Part shown: one piece after another, positions 35,223-43,510 of the stretch
Layout: every line of letters starts with the position of its first letter
Numbering within the stretch: the stretch's first letter is position 1
Assembly: GCF_022809125.1 (NCBI RefSeq)
Contig: NZ_JALGBI010000003.1
Coordinates: 248,001 to 312,000 of the forward strand
DNA: 64,000 nucleotides
Origin: Variovorax terrae
Lineage (GTDB): Bacteria; Pseudomonadota; Gammaproteobacteria; Burkholderiales; Burkholderiaceae_C
Direction: 5' to 3'
The notes under the pieces: generated by a model
What the model was told of the DNA's origin: nothing
Database searches by the model: none
Seen by the model: only the letters and a program-made list of their open reading frames with translations
Position numbers and translations under genes: made by a program

Positions 35223-36038
35223 ATGGCAAAAATCATCGTCGTGACTTCCGGCAAGGGCGGGGTGGGCAAGACCACCACCAGCGCCAGCTTCGCCACCGGC
35301 CTGGCCCTGCGCGGCCACAAGACGGTGGTCATCGACTTCGACGTGGGCCTGCGCAACCTCGACCTCATCATGGGCTGCGAGCGCCGCGTGGTGTACGACT
35401 TCGTCAACGTGATCCACGGCGAGGCCAACCTGAACCAGGCCCTGATCAAGGACAAGCAGTGCGACAACCTGTTCGTGCTGGCCGCCTCGCAGACGCGCGA
35501 CAAGGAAGCGCTGACCAAGGACGGCGTGGAGAAGGTGCTCAAGGACCTGGCCGCGATGGAGTTCGAGTACATCGTGTGCGACTCGCCGGCCGGCATCGAG
35601 ACCGGCGCGCTGATGGCCATGCACTTCGCCGACGAGGCGCTGGTGGTCACCAACCCCGAGGTGTCCTCGGTGCGCGATTCCGACCGCATCCTGGGCATGC
35701 TGGGCAGCAAGACGCAGCGCGCGATCGACGGCAAGGAGCCGATCAAGGAGCACCTGCTGATCACGCGCTACAACCCGAGCCGCGTGGACCAGGGCCAGAT
35801 GCTCTCGCTCGAGGACATCCAGGACATCCTGCGCATCAAGCTCATCGGCGTGATCCCCGAGAGCGAGAGCGTGCTGCAGGCCTCCAACCAGGGCCTGCCG
35901 GCGGTGCACCTCAAGGGCACCGAGGTGTCCGAGGCCTACAAGGACGTGATCGACCGCTTCCTCGGCGAAGACAAGCCGCTGCGCTTCGTCGACGCGCAGA
36001 AGGCGGGCTTTCTCAAGCGCCTGTTCGGAGGAAAGTAA
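35223..36038 (+). CDS. minD: septum site-determining protein MinD (membrane ATPase)
   Basis: A 271-residue ParA/MinD ATPase. Deviant Walker A SGKGGVGKTTTSA at 9-21, Walker B-like VIDFDVGLRNLDL and YIVCDSPAGIE, and the C-terminal amphipathic membrane-targeting helix GFLKRLFGGK. It recruits MinC to the membrane and oscillates with MinE. AAGGA lies ahead of the ATG. Confidence 0.96.
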   Translation: MAKIIVVTSGKGGVGKTTTSASFATGLALRGHKTVVIDFDVGLRNLDLIMGCERRVVYDFVNVIHGEANLNQALIKDKQCDNLFVLAASQTRDKEALTKDGVEKVLKDLAAMEFEYIVCDSPAGIETGALMAMHFADEALVVTNPEVSSVRDSDRILGMLGSKTQRAIDGKEPIKEHLLITRYNPSRVDQGQMLSLEDIQDILRIKLIGVIPESESVLQASNQGLPAVHLKGTEVSEAYKDVIDRFLGEDKPLRFVDAQKAGFLKRLFGGK

Positions 36039-36041
36039 GTG

Positions 36042-36302
36042 ATGTCCCTGCTGTCCTTCCTGCTTGGCGAGAAGAAGAAAACCGCCAGCGTTGCCAAAGA
36101 ACGCCTGCAGATCATCCTGGCCCACGAGCGCAGCGGCCGCAACCCGGCCGAGCCCGACTACCTGCCCGCGCTGCAGCGCGACCTGGTGGCCGTGATCAGC
36201 AAGTACATCAAGATCGACCCGAACGACATCAAGGTGAACCTGGAGCGCCAGGACAACCTCGAGGTGCTGGAAGTCAAGATCGAGCTGCCCGACGCGCGCT
36301 GA
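36042..36302 (+). CDS. minE: cell division topological specificity factor MinE
   Basis: An 86-residue protein: N-terminal membrane/MinD-interacting segment [20 protein letters not shown] followed by [11 protein letters not shown], and the C-terminal dimerisation strand [20 protein letters not shown]. It stimulates MinD ATPase. Start taken as ATG at 36042, 9 bp after a GGAGGA site inside the end of minD; GTG at 36039 is an alternative. Confidence 0.95.
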   Translation: MSLLSFLLGEKKKTASVAKERLQIILAHERSGRNPAEPDYLPALQRDLVAVISKYIKIDPNDIKVNLERQDNLEVLEVKIELPDAR

Positions 36303-36349
36303 GGCGGCGCGCCGTGCGCGCCGGCGCTGCGCTGGCGCCGCACGGAAGA

Positions 36350-36415
36350 TGCTATGAAATCAATAGCGTGAAATGACCGCCCGGCGCGGACCTTTGGCCT
36401 ATTTTTCTTGAAAAC
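36350..36415 (+). repeat. R1 repeat after minE
   Basis: TGCTATGAAATCAATAGC, then AATGACCGC, GCGCGGACCT, TTGGCCTATTT and CTTGAAAA: one of the best-preserved copies. Placed between minE and the convergent VOC-family gene, after a GC-rich hairpin at 36303-36343 that lacks a T-run. Confidence 0.75.
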
Positions 36416-36420
36416 CGGGC

Positions 36421-36825
36421 TCAGGCGGCGCTTTCGTCCCAGTACATGGCCTCGATCTTGTGGCCGTCGAGGTCGCGCACATAGGCACCGTAGTACGGCG
36501 GGCCGTACAGCGGCCGCGGGCCAGGCGGGCCGTCGTCCCGCGCGCCCAGCGCCAGGGCCGTGGCATGGAAGGCGCGCACCTCCTCGGCTGACTGCGCCAG
36601 AAAGGCGAAGTGCACGCCGTTGGCGGTCTGCGCCGGGCCGCCGTCGAACGGCTGCTGCACCCAGAACTCCGGAAACTCGCGGCCATAGGCCGCCGCGCCC
36701 GGGTGCTCCATCACGCAGCGGATCTGCAGCGTGGCCAGCACCGCGTCGTAGAACGCCTTGGCGCGCGCGAAGTCATTGGTGCCGAGCGAGACATGGGACA
36801 TGACGCTGGGAGAAAGAGGGGGCAT
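36421..36825 (-). CDS. VOC-family (glyoxalase/bleomycin-resistance fold) protein
   Basis: A 134-residue single-domain VOC protein: MSHVSLGTNDFARAKAFYDAVL at the N-terminal beta-alpha module and YGAYVRDLDGHKIEAMYWDE at the end, with potential metal ligands His and Glu. Function not predictable. ATG at 36825 has GGAG upstream; an internal ATG at 36801 is possible. Confidence 0.82.
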   Translation of the reverse strand: MPPLSPSVMSHVSLGTNDFARAKAFYDAVLATLQIRCVMEHPGAAAYGREFPEFWVQQPFDGGPAQTANGVHFAFLAQSAEEVRAFHATALALGARDDGPPGPRPLYGPPYYGAYVRDLDGHKIEAMYWDESAA

Positions 36826-36905
36826 GGCGGCTCCTGTCGGGGGAATGGGAGCCCAAGGCTAGCAAGCCGCACGACACGGACCTGTCAGCAGCCTGCCCGG
36901 CGTGG

Positions 36906-37448
36906 CTACTGGATCCCGGCGCAGCTCGCGCCGAGCCAGCGGCTCGCGGTGTCCATGTGGACCTTGCCGCGCGAGCCCGCGTTCGTGATGTCGACGCTGC
37001 TCACGATGCGCTCGGGGCCCTGGGCCTCCACCGTCATCAGCGCGGTCTGCACGTAGGACGCGCTGCAGACCCGCTCGAGCGTGAGCTTGCTGGCCGACTT
37101 GAAGATCACCTTGTCGGTCTTCTTGGCGCAGTTGTCCTCCTTGTCGTCCTCGTCCTCCATCTTGAGCCAGCGGTTCTGGTCGAAGTCCTTGGCCGTCAGG
37201 CAGACCTTGCTGACGCCGGTGCTGGGCTTGCCGGAGCGCGCGGCCATGCTCTGCTCGTACCTGGCACGCATGCTGGCGGGCATCTTGGCCAGCATCGCGT
37301 CGGGCATGGGGTTGCCCGTCGTCACGATCACCGTGGTGGTTTCCCAGGCGCCGGGCTTGGCGTTGAACGAGTCCGCCTGGGCGCACAGGGGCGCCGCCAG
37401 GGCAACAGCGGCAGCGAAGACGCGGCCAGCAAAGGTTGGGGGGTGCAT
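36906..37448 (-). CDS. DUF3617-type periplasmic protein
   Basis: A 180-residue protein with a signal peptide (FAGRVFAAAVALAAPLCAQA) and the DUF3617 pattern KPGAWETTTVIVTTGNPMPD, VCLTAKDFDQNRW and a cysteine-rich middle (DNCAKKT, RVCSASY). Function unknown; common in Comamonadaceae. AAGGAG supports the start MHPPTFAG. Lies 37 bp after the first propeller lipoprotein on the same strand. Confidence 0.72.
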   Translation of the reverse strand: MHPPTFAGRVFAAAVALAAPLCAQADSFNAKPGAWETTTVIVTTGNPMPDAMLAKMPASMRARYEQSMAARSGKPSTGVSKVCLTAKDFDQNRWLKMEDEDDKEDNCAKKTDKVIFKSASKLTLERVCSASYVQTALMTVEAQGPERIVSSVDITNAGSRGKVHMDTASRWLGASCAGIQ

Positions 37449-37485
37449 GTCAGGCTCCTTGAGGTGAGGGAAAGGCGAGGCCGGG

Positions 37486-39114
37486 TCACTGCAGGCGGCG
37501 GGCATTGATGACGTAGGTGCCGGGGCTTCCCTGGTACCAGGTGGCGGTCACGTTGCCGGTGGCATCGACTCCCAGGACCGGGCTGATGGCGTTGCTCGTG
37601 GCGGCGGGGATGTCGAGCTCCGTGGGCGCGCTCCAGCTGCCGTTGCCGAAGCGGCTGGCATTGGCGGCGAAGCGCGTTCCGTCGTACTGGGTCCAGGCCA
37701 GGCTGAGGTTGCCGGCAACATCCACGGCCAGGGCGGCATTGATGGCATCGCCCGTGGCGCTGGCGCCGCTCACCTGGGTGGGGGGGCTCCAGCTGCCGTT
37801 GCGGTAACGGCTGGCGTTGATGACGTAGTAGGCGCCGCTCACCTGGTGCCACGCGGCCGTCACGTTGCCGGCGGCATCCACGGCCAGAGCCGGGGTTCGC
37901 GCATTGCCTGTGGCGTTGGGGGCGTCCACCTGAACCGGTGCGCTCCAATTGCCGCCGCTGTAGCGGCTGGCGTTGATCACGTCGCGCGTGCCAATGTGCT
38001 GCCACCAGGCCGCGGTCACGGTGCCGGCGCCATCCACCGCCAGAGCGGGGTAGAAAGCGTCGCCCGTGGCGCTGTTGAGCTGAACCGGCGCACTCCAGCC
38101 GCCGTTGCTGTAGCGGCTGGTGTTGATCACATAGTTGCTGCCGTTGTACTGGTTCCAGGAGGCGGTCACGTTGCCGGCGGCATCCACGGCCAGCACCGCC
38201 GCCATGGCGTCGCCTGTGGCGCTGGGGGCGTCCACCTGCACCGGCACGCTCCAGGCGCCGTTGCTGTAGCGGCTGGCGTTGATCACGACGCGCGTGCCAT
38301 TGCTTTGCTGCCAGGCCGCGGTGAGGTTGCCGGCGGCATCCACCACCAGAGCGGGGCTAACGGCGTTGCCCGGGACGTTGTCGACCCGAACCGGCGCGCT
38401 CCAGCTGCCATTGCTGTAGCGGCTGGCGTTGATGCCGTAATTGCTCGCGCTTTTGAACTGCCGCCAGACGGCGGTCACGTTGCCCGCCGCATCGACGGCG
38501 ACGACGGGGTTCACGGCGGCACCCAGTGCCGCGGTGCTGAGCAAAGCCGGCGCGCTCCAGCTGCCGCCGCTGTAGCGGCTGGCCTTGACCACGTTGTTCG
38601 TGCCATTGGTGTCCTGTTGCCAGACGGCCGTCACGTTGCCGCTGGCATCCGTTGCCTGCACAGGGTTGAGGGCATTCGCCGACGCATCGCTGACCTGGGC
38701 CACCCCGCTCCATTGCTGGGCGGCGGTGGAGAACGTGGAAGACAAAGCCGTGCCCAGCACGGCGCCGGAGGCGCTTTGCAGGCCGGCGGCCAGCGCGAGG
38801 GTGTAGGTGGTGCCGCCGGGCAAGGCCGCAGCCACGGGCGCCATGCTCAGCACCGCGCCGCTCGCGCTGAGCGTGACGGGAAGGGGCAGGCCCAGCGGGC
38901 TGAGCAGCTGCGCGGTCGTGGCCGTGATGCTGGCGGCGTTCAGGCTCTGGTTGAAAGTGGCTGAGGGTTGAACGTTGCGCGCCACGCCGGTGGCGCCGTT
39001 GGCAGGCGTGCTGCTGACGGGGCCGAACGGCGCGATGCCGTCGCTGCCGCCGCAGGCGGCGAGGCCCAGTGACAGTGCCAGCGCCAGCAGGTGGCGGTTT
39101 CTCGAATGATGCAT
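37486..39114 (-). CDS. lipoprotein with Ig-like domain and predicted 8-bladed beta-propeller, copy 1
   Basis: A 542-residue secreted lipoprotein: signal with lipobox LGLAACGG; an Ig-like domain (~25-125, GPVSSTPANGATGVARNVQP); then eight ~48-residue repeats of the pattern VDAAGNVTAxWxQ...INASRYSxGxWSAPVQV. The last repeat stops at INARRLQ without its WSAP strand, while QQWSGVAQV just before the first repeat supplies one, so a velcro-closed 8-bladed propeller is inferred. Function unknown; surface binding or adhesion possible. Paralogous to the next gene upstream. Confidence 0.78.
   Translation of the reverse strand: MHHSRNRHLLALALSLGLAACGGSDGIAPFGPVSSTPANGATGVARNVQPSATFNQSLNAASITATTAQLLSPLGLPLPVTLSASGAVLSMAPVAAALPGGTTYTLALAAGLQSASGAVLGTALSSTFSTAAQQWSGVAQVSDASANALNPVQATDASGNVTAVWQQDTNGTNNVVKASRYSGGSWSAPALLSTAALGAAVNPVVAVDAAGNVTAVWRQFKSASNYGINASRYSNGSWSAPVRVDNVPGNAVSPALVVDAAGNLTAAWQQSNGTRVVINASRYSNGAWSVPVQVDAPSATGDAMAAVLAVDAAGNVTASWNQYNGSNYVINTSRYSNGGWSAPVQLNSATGDAFYPALAVDGAGTVTAAWWQHIGTRDVINASRYSGGNWSAPVQVDAPNATGNARTPALAVDAAGNVTAAWHQVSGAYYVINASRYRNGSWSPPTQVSGASATGDAINAALAVDVAGNLSLAWTQYDGTRFAANASRFGNGSWSAPTELDIPAATSNAISPVLGVDATGNVTATWYQGSPGTYVINARRLQ
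38697..39068. repeat. near-identical duplicated segment, copy 1 (5' end of propeller lipoprotein gene)
   Basis: About 370 bp encoding the Ig-like domain and lead-in of lipoprotein copy 1 match 40648-41026 with only a few differences over the stretch compared, whereas the blade-coding parts differ clearly. Suggests recent duplication or gene conversion of the N-terminal module. Confidence 0.75.
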
Positions 39115-39153
39115 GGTGGTTTCTCCTGTGGCTGTCATGAAGTTCGGGCCTTA

Positions 39154-39420
39154 GAACGTGTTTGCGATCTGTATGGGGTCGCGCAAGTGCCTTTTCTGGA
39201 TGGGCTGCAAGGCACGCTGCGCCGCCAATAGCTGGCTATTGGCCAGCAGCGCAACGCCGCAGACCGCCCGAAAAGGCACTTGCCCTTCGGGTTGGGACGA
39301 AATCGGGCGATTTGTCTACCAAATCCCTTGCATGGGCATGAGCCCATGCGGCGTGATGTTGGCGGCCAACTCATCCCGATTGCGTCCCAACGCGGCCCCA
39401 TACAGATCGCAAACACGTTC
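39154..39420. mobile_element. 267-bp MITE-like element with 25-bp perfect terminal inverted repeats and TTA duplication
   Basis: Ends 39154-39178 (begins GAACGTGTTTGCGATC) and 39396-39420 are perfect reverse complements over 25 bp, flanked by TTA on both sides (39151-39153, 39421-39423). No coding capacity. Inside are two further nested hairpins: 39185-39196 with 39270-39281 (AAGTGCCTTTTC) holding CCAATAGC/GCTATTGG, and 39291-39307 with 39375-39391 holding GCATGGGC/GCCCATGC. A TTA/TNA duplication is typical of some IS5-group elements, so mobilisation by such a transposase is possible (inference). The right TTA is the TAA stop codon of lipoprotein copy 2. Confidence 0.82.
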
Positions 39421-41070
39421 TTATTGCAGGCGGTTGGTGTTGACCACAAAGCTTGAGCCGAGCACCTGGCTCCAGGCCGCCACGGCGTTACCCGCGGCAT
39501 CCACGGCCAGCAAAGGCCCGTCGGCTGTGCCGGTGGCGCTGGCGCTGTCCACTTCCACCGGGGTGCTCCAGCGGCCACCGCTGAAACGGCAGGCATTGAT
39601 GACCACGCGGGCGCCGCTGGCCTGGCTCCAGAGGGCTGTCACATTGCCGGCGATGTCTGCTGCCAGGACGGTCTGGTCCACGCCGCCGGTGGCGCTGGGG
39701 CTGTCCACCTGAACCGGCGTGCTCCAGTTGCCGCTGCTGTAGCGGCTGGCGTTGAAGATGGCGCGGGCGCCGCTGATCTGGATCCAGGCGGCGGTCACGT
39801 TGCCGGCGGCGTCGGCCGCCAGGGTCGGCCGGTCGGCGCTGCCGGTGGCGCCGGGGCTGTCGATTTCCACGGCGGGGCTCCAGCTCCCGCCGCTGAAACG
39901 GCTGGCATTGATGACGCTGCGAACGCCGTTGTTCTGTGACCAGGCCGCGGTCACGCTGCCGGCCGCATCCACGGCCAGCGCCGGGGACTGCGCATCGCCA
40001 GTGGCGCTGGCGCTGTCCACCTGCGTCGGCGCGCTCCAGGCGCCGCCGCCGTAGCGGCTGGCGTTGATGATGTTGCGCGTGCCGTTGTTCTGCGACCAGA
40101 GGGCCGTCACGTTGCCGGCGGCATCCACCACCAGGGCCGCCGAGGACGAAGCGCTGATGGCGCTGGGGCTGTCGATCCGCACCGGCACGCTCCAGGCGCC
40201 GCTGCTGTAGCGGCTGGCATTGAGCACATAGTTCGAGCCGCCGCTGGACTGCCGCCAGACGGCGGTGACGTTGCCCGCCGCATCGGCGACCAGCGCGGCA
40301 TTCTGTGCATCGCGCGTGGCGCTGGGGCTGTCCACCTGCACCGGCGTACTCCAGGCGCCGCCGCTGTAGCGGCTGGCGTTGAGCACGAAGCGCGTGCCGT
40401 TGTTCTGCTGCCAGGCGGCGGTCACGTTGCCCGCCGCATCGGCGACCAGCGAGGGATTGACGGCGTTGCCCGTGGCTGCGGGATTGTCTACTTGCACAGG
40501 GGCGCTCCAGGCGCCATTGGCATAGCGGCTGGCGTTGACGACGGTGCGCGTGCCATTGTCCTGATACCAGGCCAGGGTCAGGTTGCCCGCGGCATCCGCC
40601 ACCACAGAGGAGGCGAAGGCGTGTCCGGCGGACGGCAGTGCGCTGACCTGGGCCACCCCGCTCCACTGCTGGGCGACGGTGGAGAACGTGGAAGACAAAG
40701 CCGTGCCCAGCACGGCGCCGGAGGCGCTTTGCAGGCCGGCGGCCAGCGCGAGGGTGTAGGTGGTGCCGCCGGGCAAGGCCGCAGCCACGGGCGCCATGCT
40801 CAGCACCGCGCCGCTCGCGCTGAGCGTGACGGGAAGGGGCAGGCCCAGCGGGCTGAGCAGCTGCGCGGTCGTGGCCGTGATGCTGGCGGCGTTCAGGCTC
40901 TGGTTGAAAGTGGCTGAGGGTTGAACGTTGCGCGCCACGCCGGTGGCGCCGTTGGCAGGCGTGCTGCTGACGGGGCCGAATGGCGCGAGGCCGTCGCTGC
41001 CGCCGCCGCAGGCGGTGAGGCCCAGTGACAGTGCCAGCGCCAGCAGGTGGCGGTTCTTGAGGTGGTTCAT
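39421..41070 (-). CDS. lipoprotein with Ig-like domain and predicted 8-bladed beta-propeller, copy 2
   Basis: A 549-residue paralogue of the downstream lipoprotein: lipobox LGLTACGG, the same Ig-like domain, QQWSGVAQV lead-in, and eight repeats (VADAAGNVTAAWQQ...LNASRYSGGAWSTPVQV) ending in VVNTNRLQ, again lacking the final WSAP strand. Start MNHLKNRHLL preceded by AGGGGAAG. The MITE abuts its stop codon and separates it from copy 1, likely breaking co-transcription. Confidence 0.78.
   Translation of the reverse strand: MNHLKNRHLLALALSLGLTACGGGSDGLAPFGPVSSTPANGATGVARNVQPSATFNQSLNAASITATTAQLLSPLGLPLPVTLSASGAVLSMAPVAAALPGGTTYTLALAAGLQSASGAVLGTALSSTFSTVAQQWSGVAQVSALPSAGHAFASSVVADAAGNLTLAWYQDNGTRTVVNASRYANGAWSAPVQVDNPAATGNAVNPSLVADAAGNVTAAWQQNNGTRFVLNASRYSGGAWSTPVQVDSPSATRDAQNAALVADAAGNVTAVWRQSSGGSNYVLNASRYSSGAWSVPVRIDSPSAISASSSAALVVDAAGNVTALWSQNNGTRNIINASRYGGGAWSAPTQVDSASATGDAQSPALAVDAAGSVTAAWSQNNGVRSVINASRFSGGSWSPAVEIDSPGATGSADRPTLAADAAGNVTAAWIQISGARAIFNASRYSSGNWSTPVQVDSPSATGGVDQTVLAADIAGNVTALWSQASGARVVINACRFSGGRWSTPVEVDSASATGTADGPLLAVDAAGNAVAAWSQVLGSSFVVNTNRLQ
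40648..41026. repeat. near-identical duplicated segment, copy 2
   Basis: Counterpart of 38697-39068: N-terminal Ig-like module of lipoprotein copy 2, nearly identical at DNA level. Confidence 0.75.
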
Positions 41071-41233
41071 GACGGCTTCCCCTGTGGTGTCGTTGATATG
41101 CAGGACCGCTGGCCGATCCGGACCGTGGTCCAAGGTCGGAGCGGATGCTATTGACGGGGGATGGGCGGCACAAGGCCCCAAAATGGGTATGCCGCGGGGG
41201 CGCCGAAGGCGCGAAAAAGGGCTGCCGGCGCGC

Positions 41234-42166
41234 TCAGTGCGCGCTGAGCCAGGGCCGCAATTCTTCCGGGTGCTCTTCCAGGAAACTCAGCAGGGGCCGG
41301 CGCTTTTCCGTGCCGCGCGCCGTGCCGGCGCCCGTTGCCGGCGGGTCGCCGAGCAGGCCGGGCAGCGCCTGTTCGGCGCGCTGGAAGATGGCGCGCCAGC
41401 GCTTGCGCACGGTGTTCCAGGTGATGCCCAGCTCGGAGGCGATCTCCTCGTCCGGGCAGCCGCGCAGGGCCAGCACCAGCAGGTCCTGCTGCGCGGGCGC
41501 CAAACCGAGGCGCGGCGTGCGGCGCCGGAACAGCATGCGCAGCGCATGGAACGGGTGCTCGCTGAACATGGGCTCTTCGAGGAAGTACACATGGGCGGTG
41601 GCGCCCTCGGGCGCCGGCGCGGTCTTGCAGCCCATGGCCATCGCCGACTGGCGCAGCGCCGGGGTCTTGCGCTCGCGGTCGTTCAGCTCCATGAAATAGG
41701 TGCGCAGGCCATAGCCGCTGTGCGTCATCAGGAAAGCCTTGTTGCAGACCATGTCGATCTCCGCGGCCGGCGCCTCGGGTGAATCGTCGATCACGAAATT
41801 GAGCATGACCACATGCATCTCGCCCGCCGCGTTGAGGCGCGCCTGCTCGGTGCGGCCGAGCAGCATCGGGGCCGGGCCCCGGTGCGAATACATCAGCGTG
41901 TTGACGAGGTCGGGAATCTCGCCGCGGCAGGCCCGCGCGGCAACCTCGGGCGTGACGAAGGCGCTGAAGCCGCAGCCCCAGACCGTGGCCGTGCCGTCGA
42001 ACCGGCGCTCCTCGAACACGCAGGCGATGGCCAGCACGTGCTCGCTCAGAAGCTGCGTCAGCAGGGCCTGGTCCAGCAGCGCGCCGCGCGAACCGCCCTG
42101 CCGGAACAGCGCCACGCAGCGCGCCAGATCGCTGGCCTTGGCGGGCCGGTAGAGGAATTGGGACAC
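41234..42166 (-). CDS. LuxR-type helix-turn-helix regulator with an uncharacterised N-terminal domain
   Basis: A 310-residue protein. Near residues 225-265, LAPAQQDLLVLALRGCPDEE and IASELGITWNTVRKRWRAIF form a LuxR-type helix-turn-helix. The N-terminal ~200 residues (YRPAKASDLARCVALFRQGG) begin like an acyltransferase/GNAT fold but no acetyl-CoA motif is clear. GTG start at 42166 chosen because AAGGAG lies 5 bp upstream. Target genes unknown; it is the nearest regulator to the propeller lipoproteins on the same strand. Confidence 0.65.
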   Translation of the reverse strand: MSQFLYRPAKASDLARCVALFRQGGSRGALLDQALLTQLLSEHVLAIACVFEERRFDGTATVWGCGFSAFVTPEVAARACRGEIPDLVNTLMYSHRGPAPMLLGRTEQARLNAAGEMHVVMLNFVIDDSPEAPAAEIDMVCNKAFLMTHSGYGLRTYFMELNDRERKTPALRQSAMAMGCKTAPAPEGATAHVYFLEEPMFSEHPFHALRMLFRRRTPRLGLAPAQQDLLVLALRGCPDEEIASELGITWNTVRKRWRAIFQRAEQALPGLLGDPPATGAGTARGTEKRRPLLSFLEEHPEELRPWLSAH

Positions 42167-42254
42167 AACCGCTCCTTCGGTGCTGACGGCCAAACTATGC
42201 CTGCAGTTGCCCAACAATCTGGTACAGGAGTTACTTCTTGTGCAACGAGATATT

Positions 42255-43406
42255 TCAGGCGCGCCGCTGTGGCGCCGGCACCAGCCGCAAGTGGGTGATC
42301 TCCGAGGGCGCGCCGAAGCGCTTGGGCGGCCCCCAGTAGCCGGTGCCGCGGCTGGTGTAGATCCACAGCGCGCGCAGCCGGTGCAGCCCGGCGGTGTAGG
42401 GCTGCTGTAGCGGCACCAGCAGGTTCCAGGGCCAGAACTGGCCGCCGTGGGTGTGGCCCGAGAGCTGCAGGTCGAAGCCGGCCTCGGCCGCCGCCTCGGC
42501 GCTGCGCGGCTGGTGCGCCAGCAGCAGCTTCACCACCCCCGCCTGCGCGGGCGCGCCGGCCAGCGCGGCCTGCGGGTCGCTGCGGTGCGAGGGCTCGAAG
42601 TGGTGGGCGTTGAAATCGGCCACGCCGGCCACCACCAGCGGCGCGCCGCCGTGGCGCAGCACCACATGCTCGTTGAGCAGCACGCGCACGCCCAGGCGCT
42701 GCAGCTCGGCCATCCAGGCCGGGGCGCCCGAGTAGTACTCGTGGTTGCCGGTGACGAAGTAGCTGCCGTGGCGCGAGGCCAGCTGCGCCAGCGGCGCCAC
42801 GTGCGCGGCCAGCTCGGGCACCTTGCCGTCTACCAGGTCGCCCGTGATGGCCACCATGTCGGCGTTCAGGCTGTTCACGCGCGCCACGATGCGGCTCAGG
42901 TAGTCGCGCCGGATCGTCGGGCCGACGTGCACGTCGCTGATCTGCGCCACGGTGAAGCCGTGCAGGGCCGCCGGCAGCCCGGCGATCGGCACGTCGACCC
43001 GCACCACGGCCGCGGTGCGGCGCGCGTTCAGAAAGCCCCAGAGGGTGGCCAGCAGGCCCAGCGCGGGCACGGCCAGCGCGCTCCACAACCGCAGCGCGGC
43101 GTGCTCCGCGCCGGCCACCGGCAGCGCGGCGGCGGCCAGCAGCACCAGGTCGCGCACAAGCGTGAGCACGAACAGCGAGGAGAACAGGCCCATGCACAGC
43201 AGCCCGAGCCACACCAGCGCGTTGGCGAGCCGGGGGCTGACCCCGCGCGGCGCCCGCAGGCCCAGCGGCATCAGCAGCGCCGAGGCGGCCAGCACCCCGG
43301 CCAGCAGGGCCTGCGCCACGGGAAACGGCGCCAGCGCCGGAAGCAGCCGCCAGCCGACCCAGGCATGGAACAGCAGCACGATGACACGGAGAAGTTGCAA
43401 GGGCAT
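42255..43406 (-). CDS. membrane-anchored metallophosphoesterase
   Basis: A 383-residue protein with four or so N-terminal membrane segments (residues ~1-125) and a C-terminal calcineurin-like phosphoesterase domain: ISDVHVGP, ITGDLVDG, VTGNHEYYSG, LLLAHQP and LSGHTHGGQFWP supply the dinuclear metal ligands. Resembles YkuE/YaeI-type enzymes, some of which act on lipid A precursors or phospholipids; substrate unknown. Confidence 0.85.
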   Translation of the reverse strand: MPLQLLRVIVLLFHAWVGWRLLPALAPFPVAQALLAGVLAASALLMPLGLRAPRGVSPRLANALVWLGLLCMGLFSSLFVLTLVRDLVLLAAAALPVAGAEHAALRLWSALAVPALGLLATLWGFLNARRTAAVVRVDVPIAGLPAALHGFTVAQISDVHVGPTIRRDYLSRIVARVNSLNADMVAITGDLVDGKVPELAAHVAPLAQLASRHGSYFVTGNHEYYSGAPAWMAELQRLGVRVLLNEHVVLRHGGAPLVVAGVADFNAHHFEPSHRSDPQAALAGAPAQAGVVKLLLAHQPRSAEAAAEAGFDLQLSGHTHGGQFWPWNLLVPLQQPYTAGLHRLRALWIYTSRGTGYWGPPKRFGAPSEITHLRLVPAPQRRA

Positions 43407-43510
43407 GGCGGGGGAGCCGCGCGAAAAAGTCGGCCCCGGGCCTGCAGATGGAGCCGCCGGTCCCGCATTCAACCGCGGGTTGTCGCAAATTACGGTGGAC
43501 GGCAATGGCG

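Noticed and set aside
36303..36345. GC-rich hairpin after minE
   Set aside because: A strong stem (GCGGCGC/GCGCCGC) but no following T-run, so not called as an intrinsic terminator.
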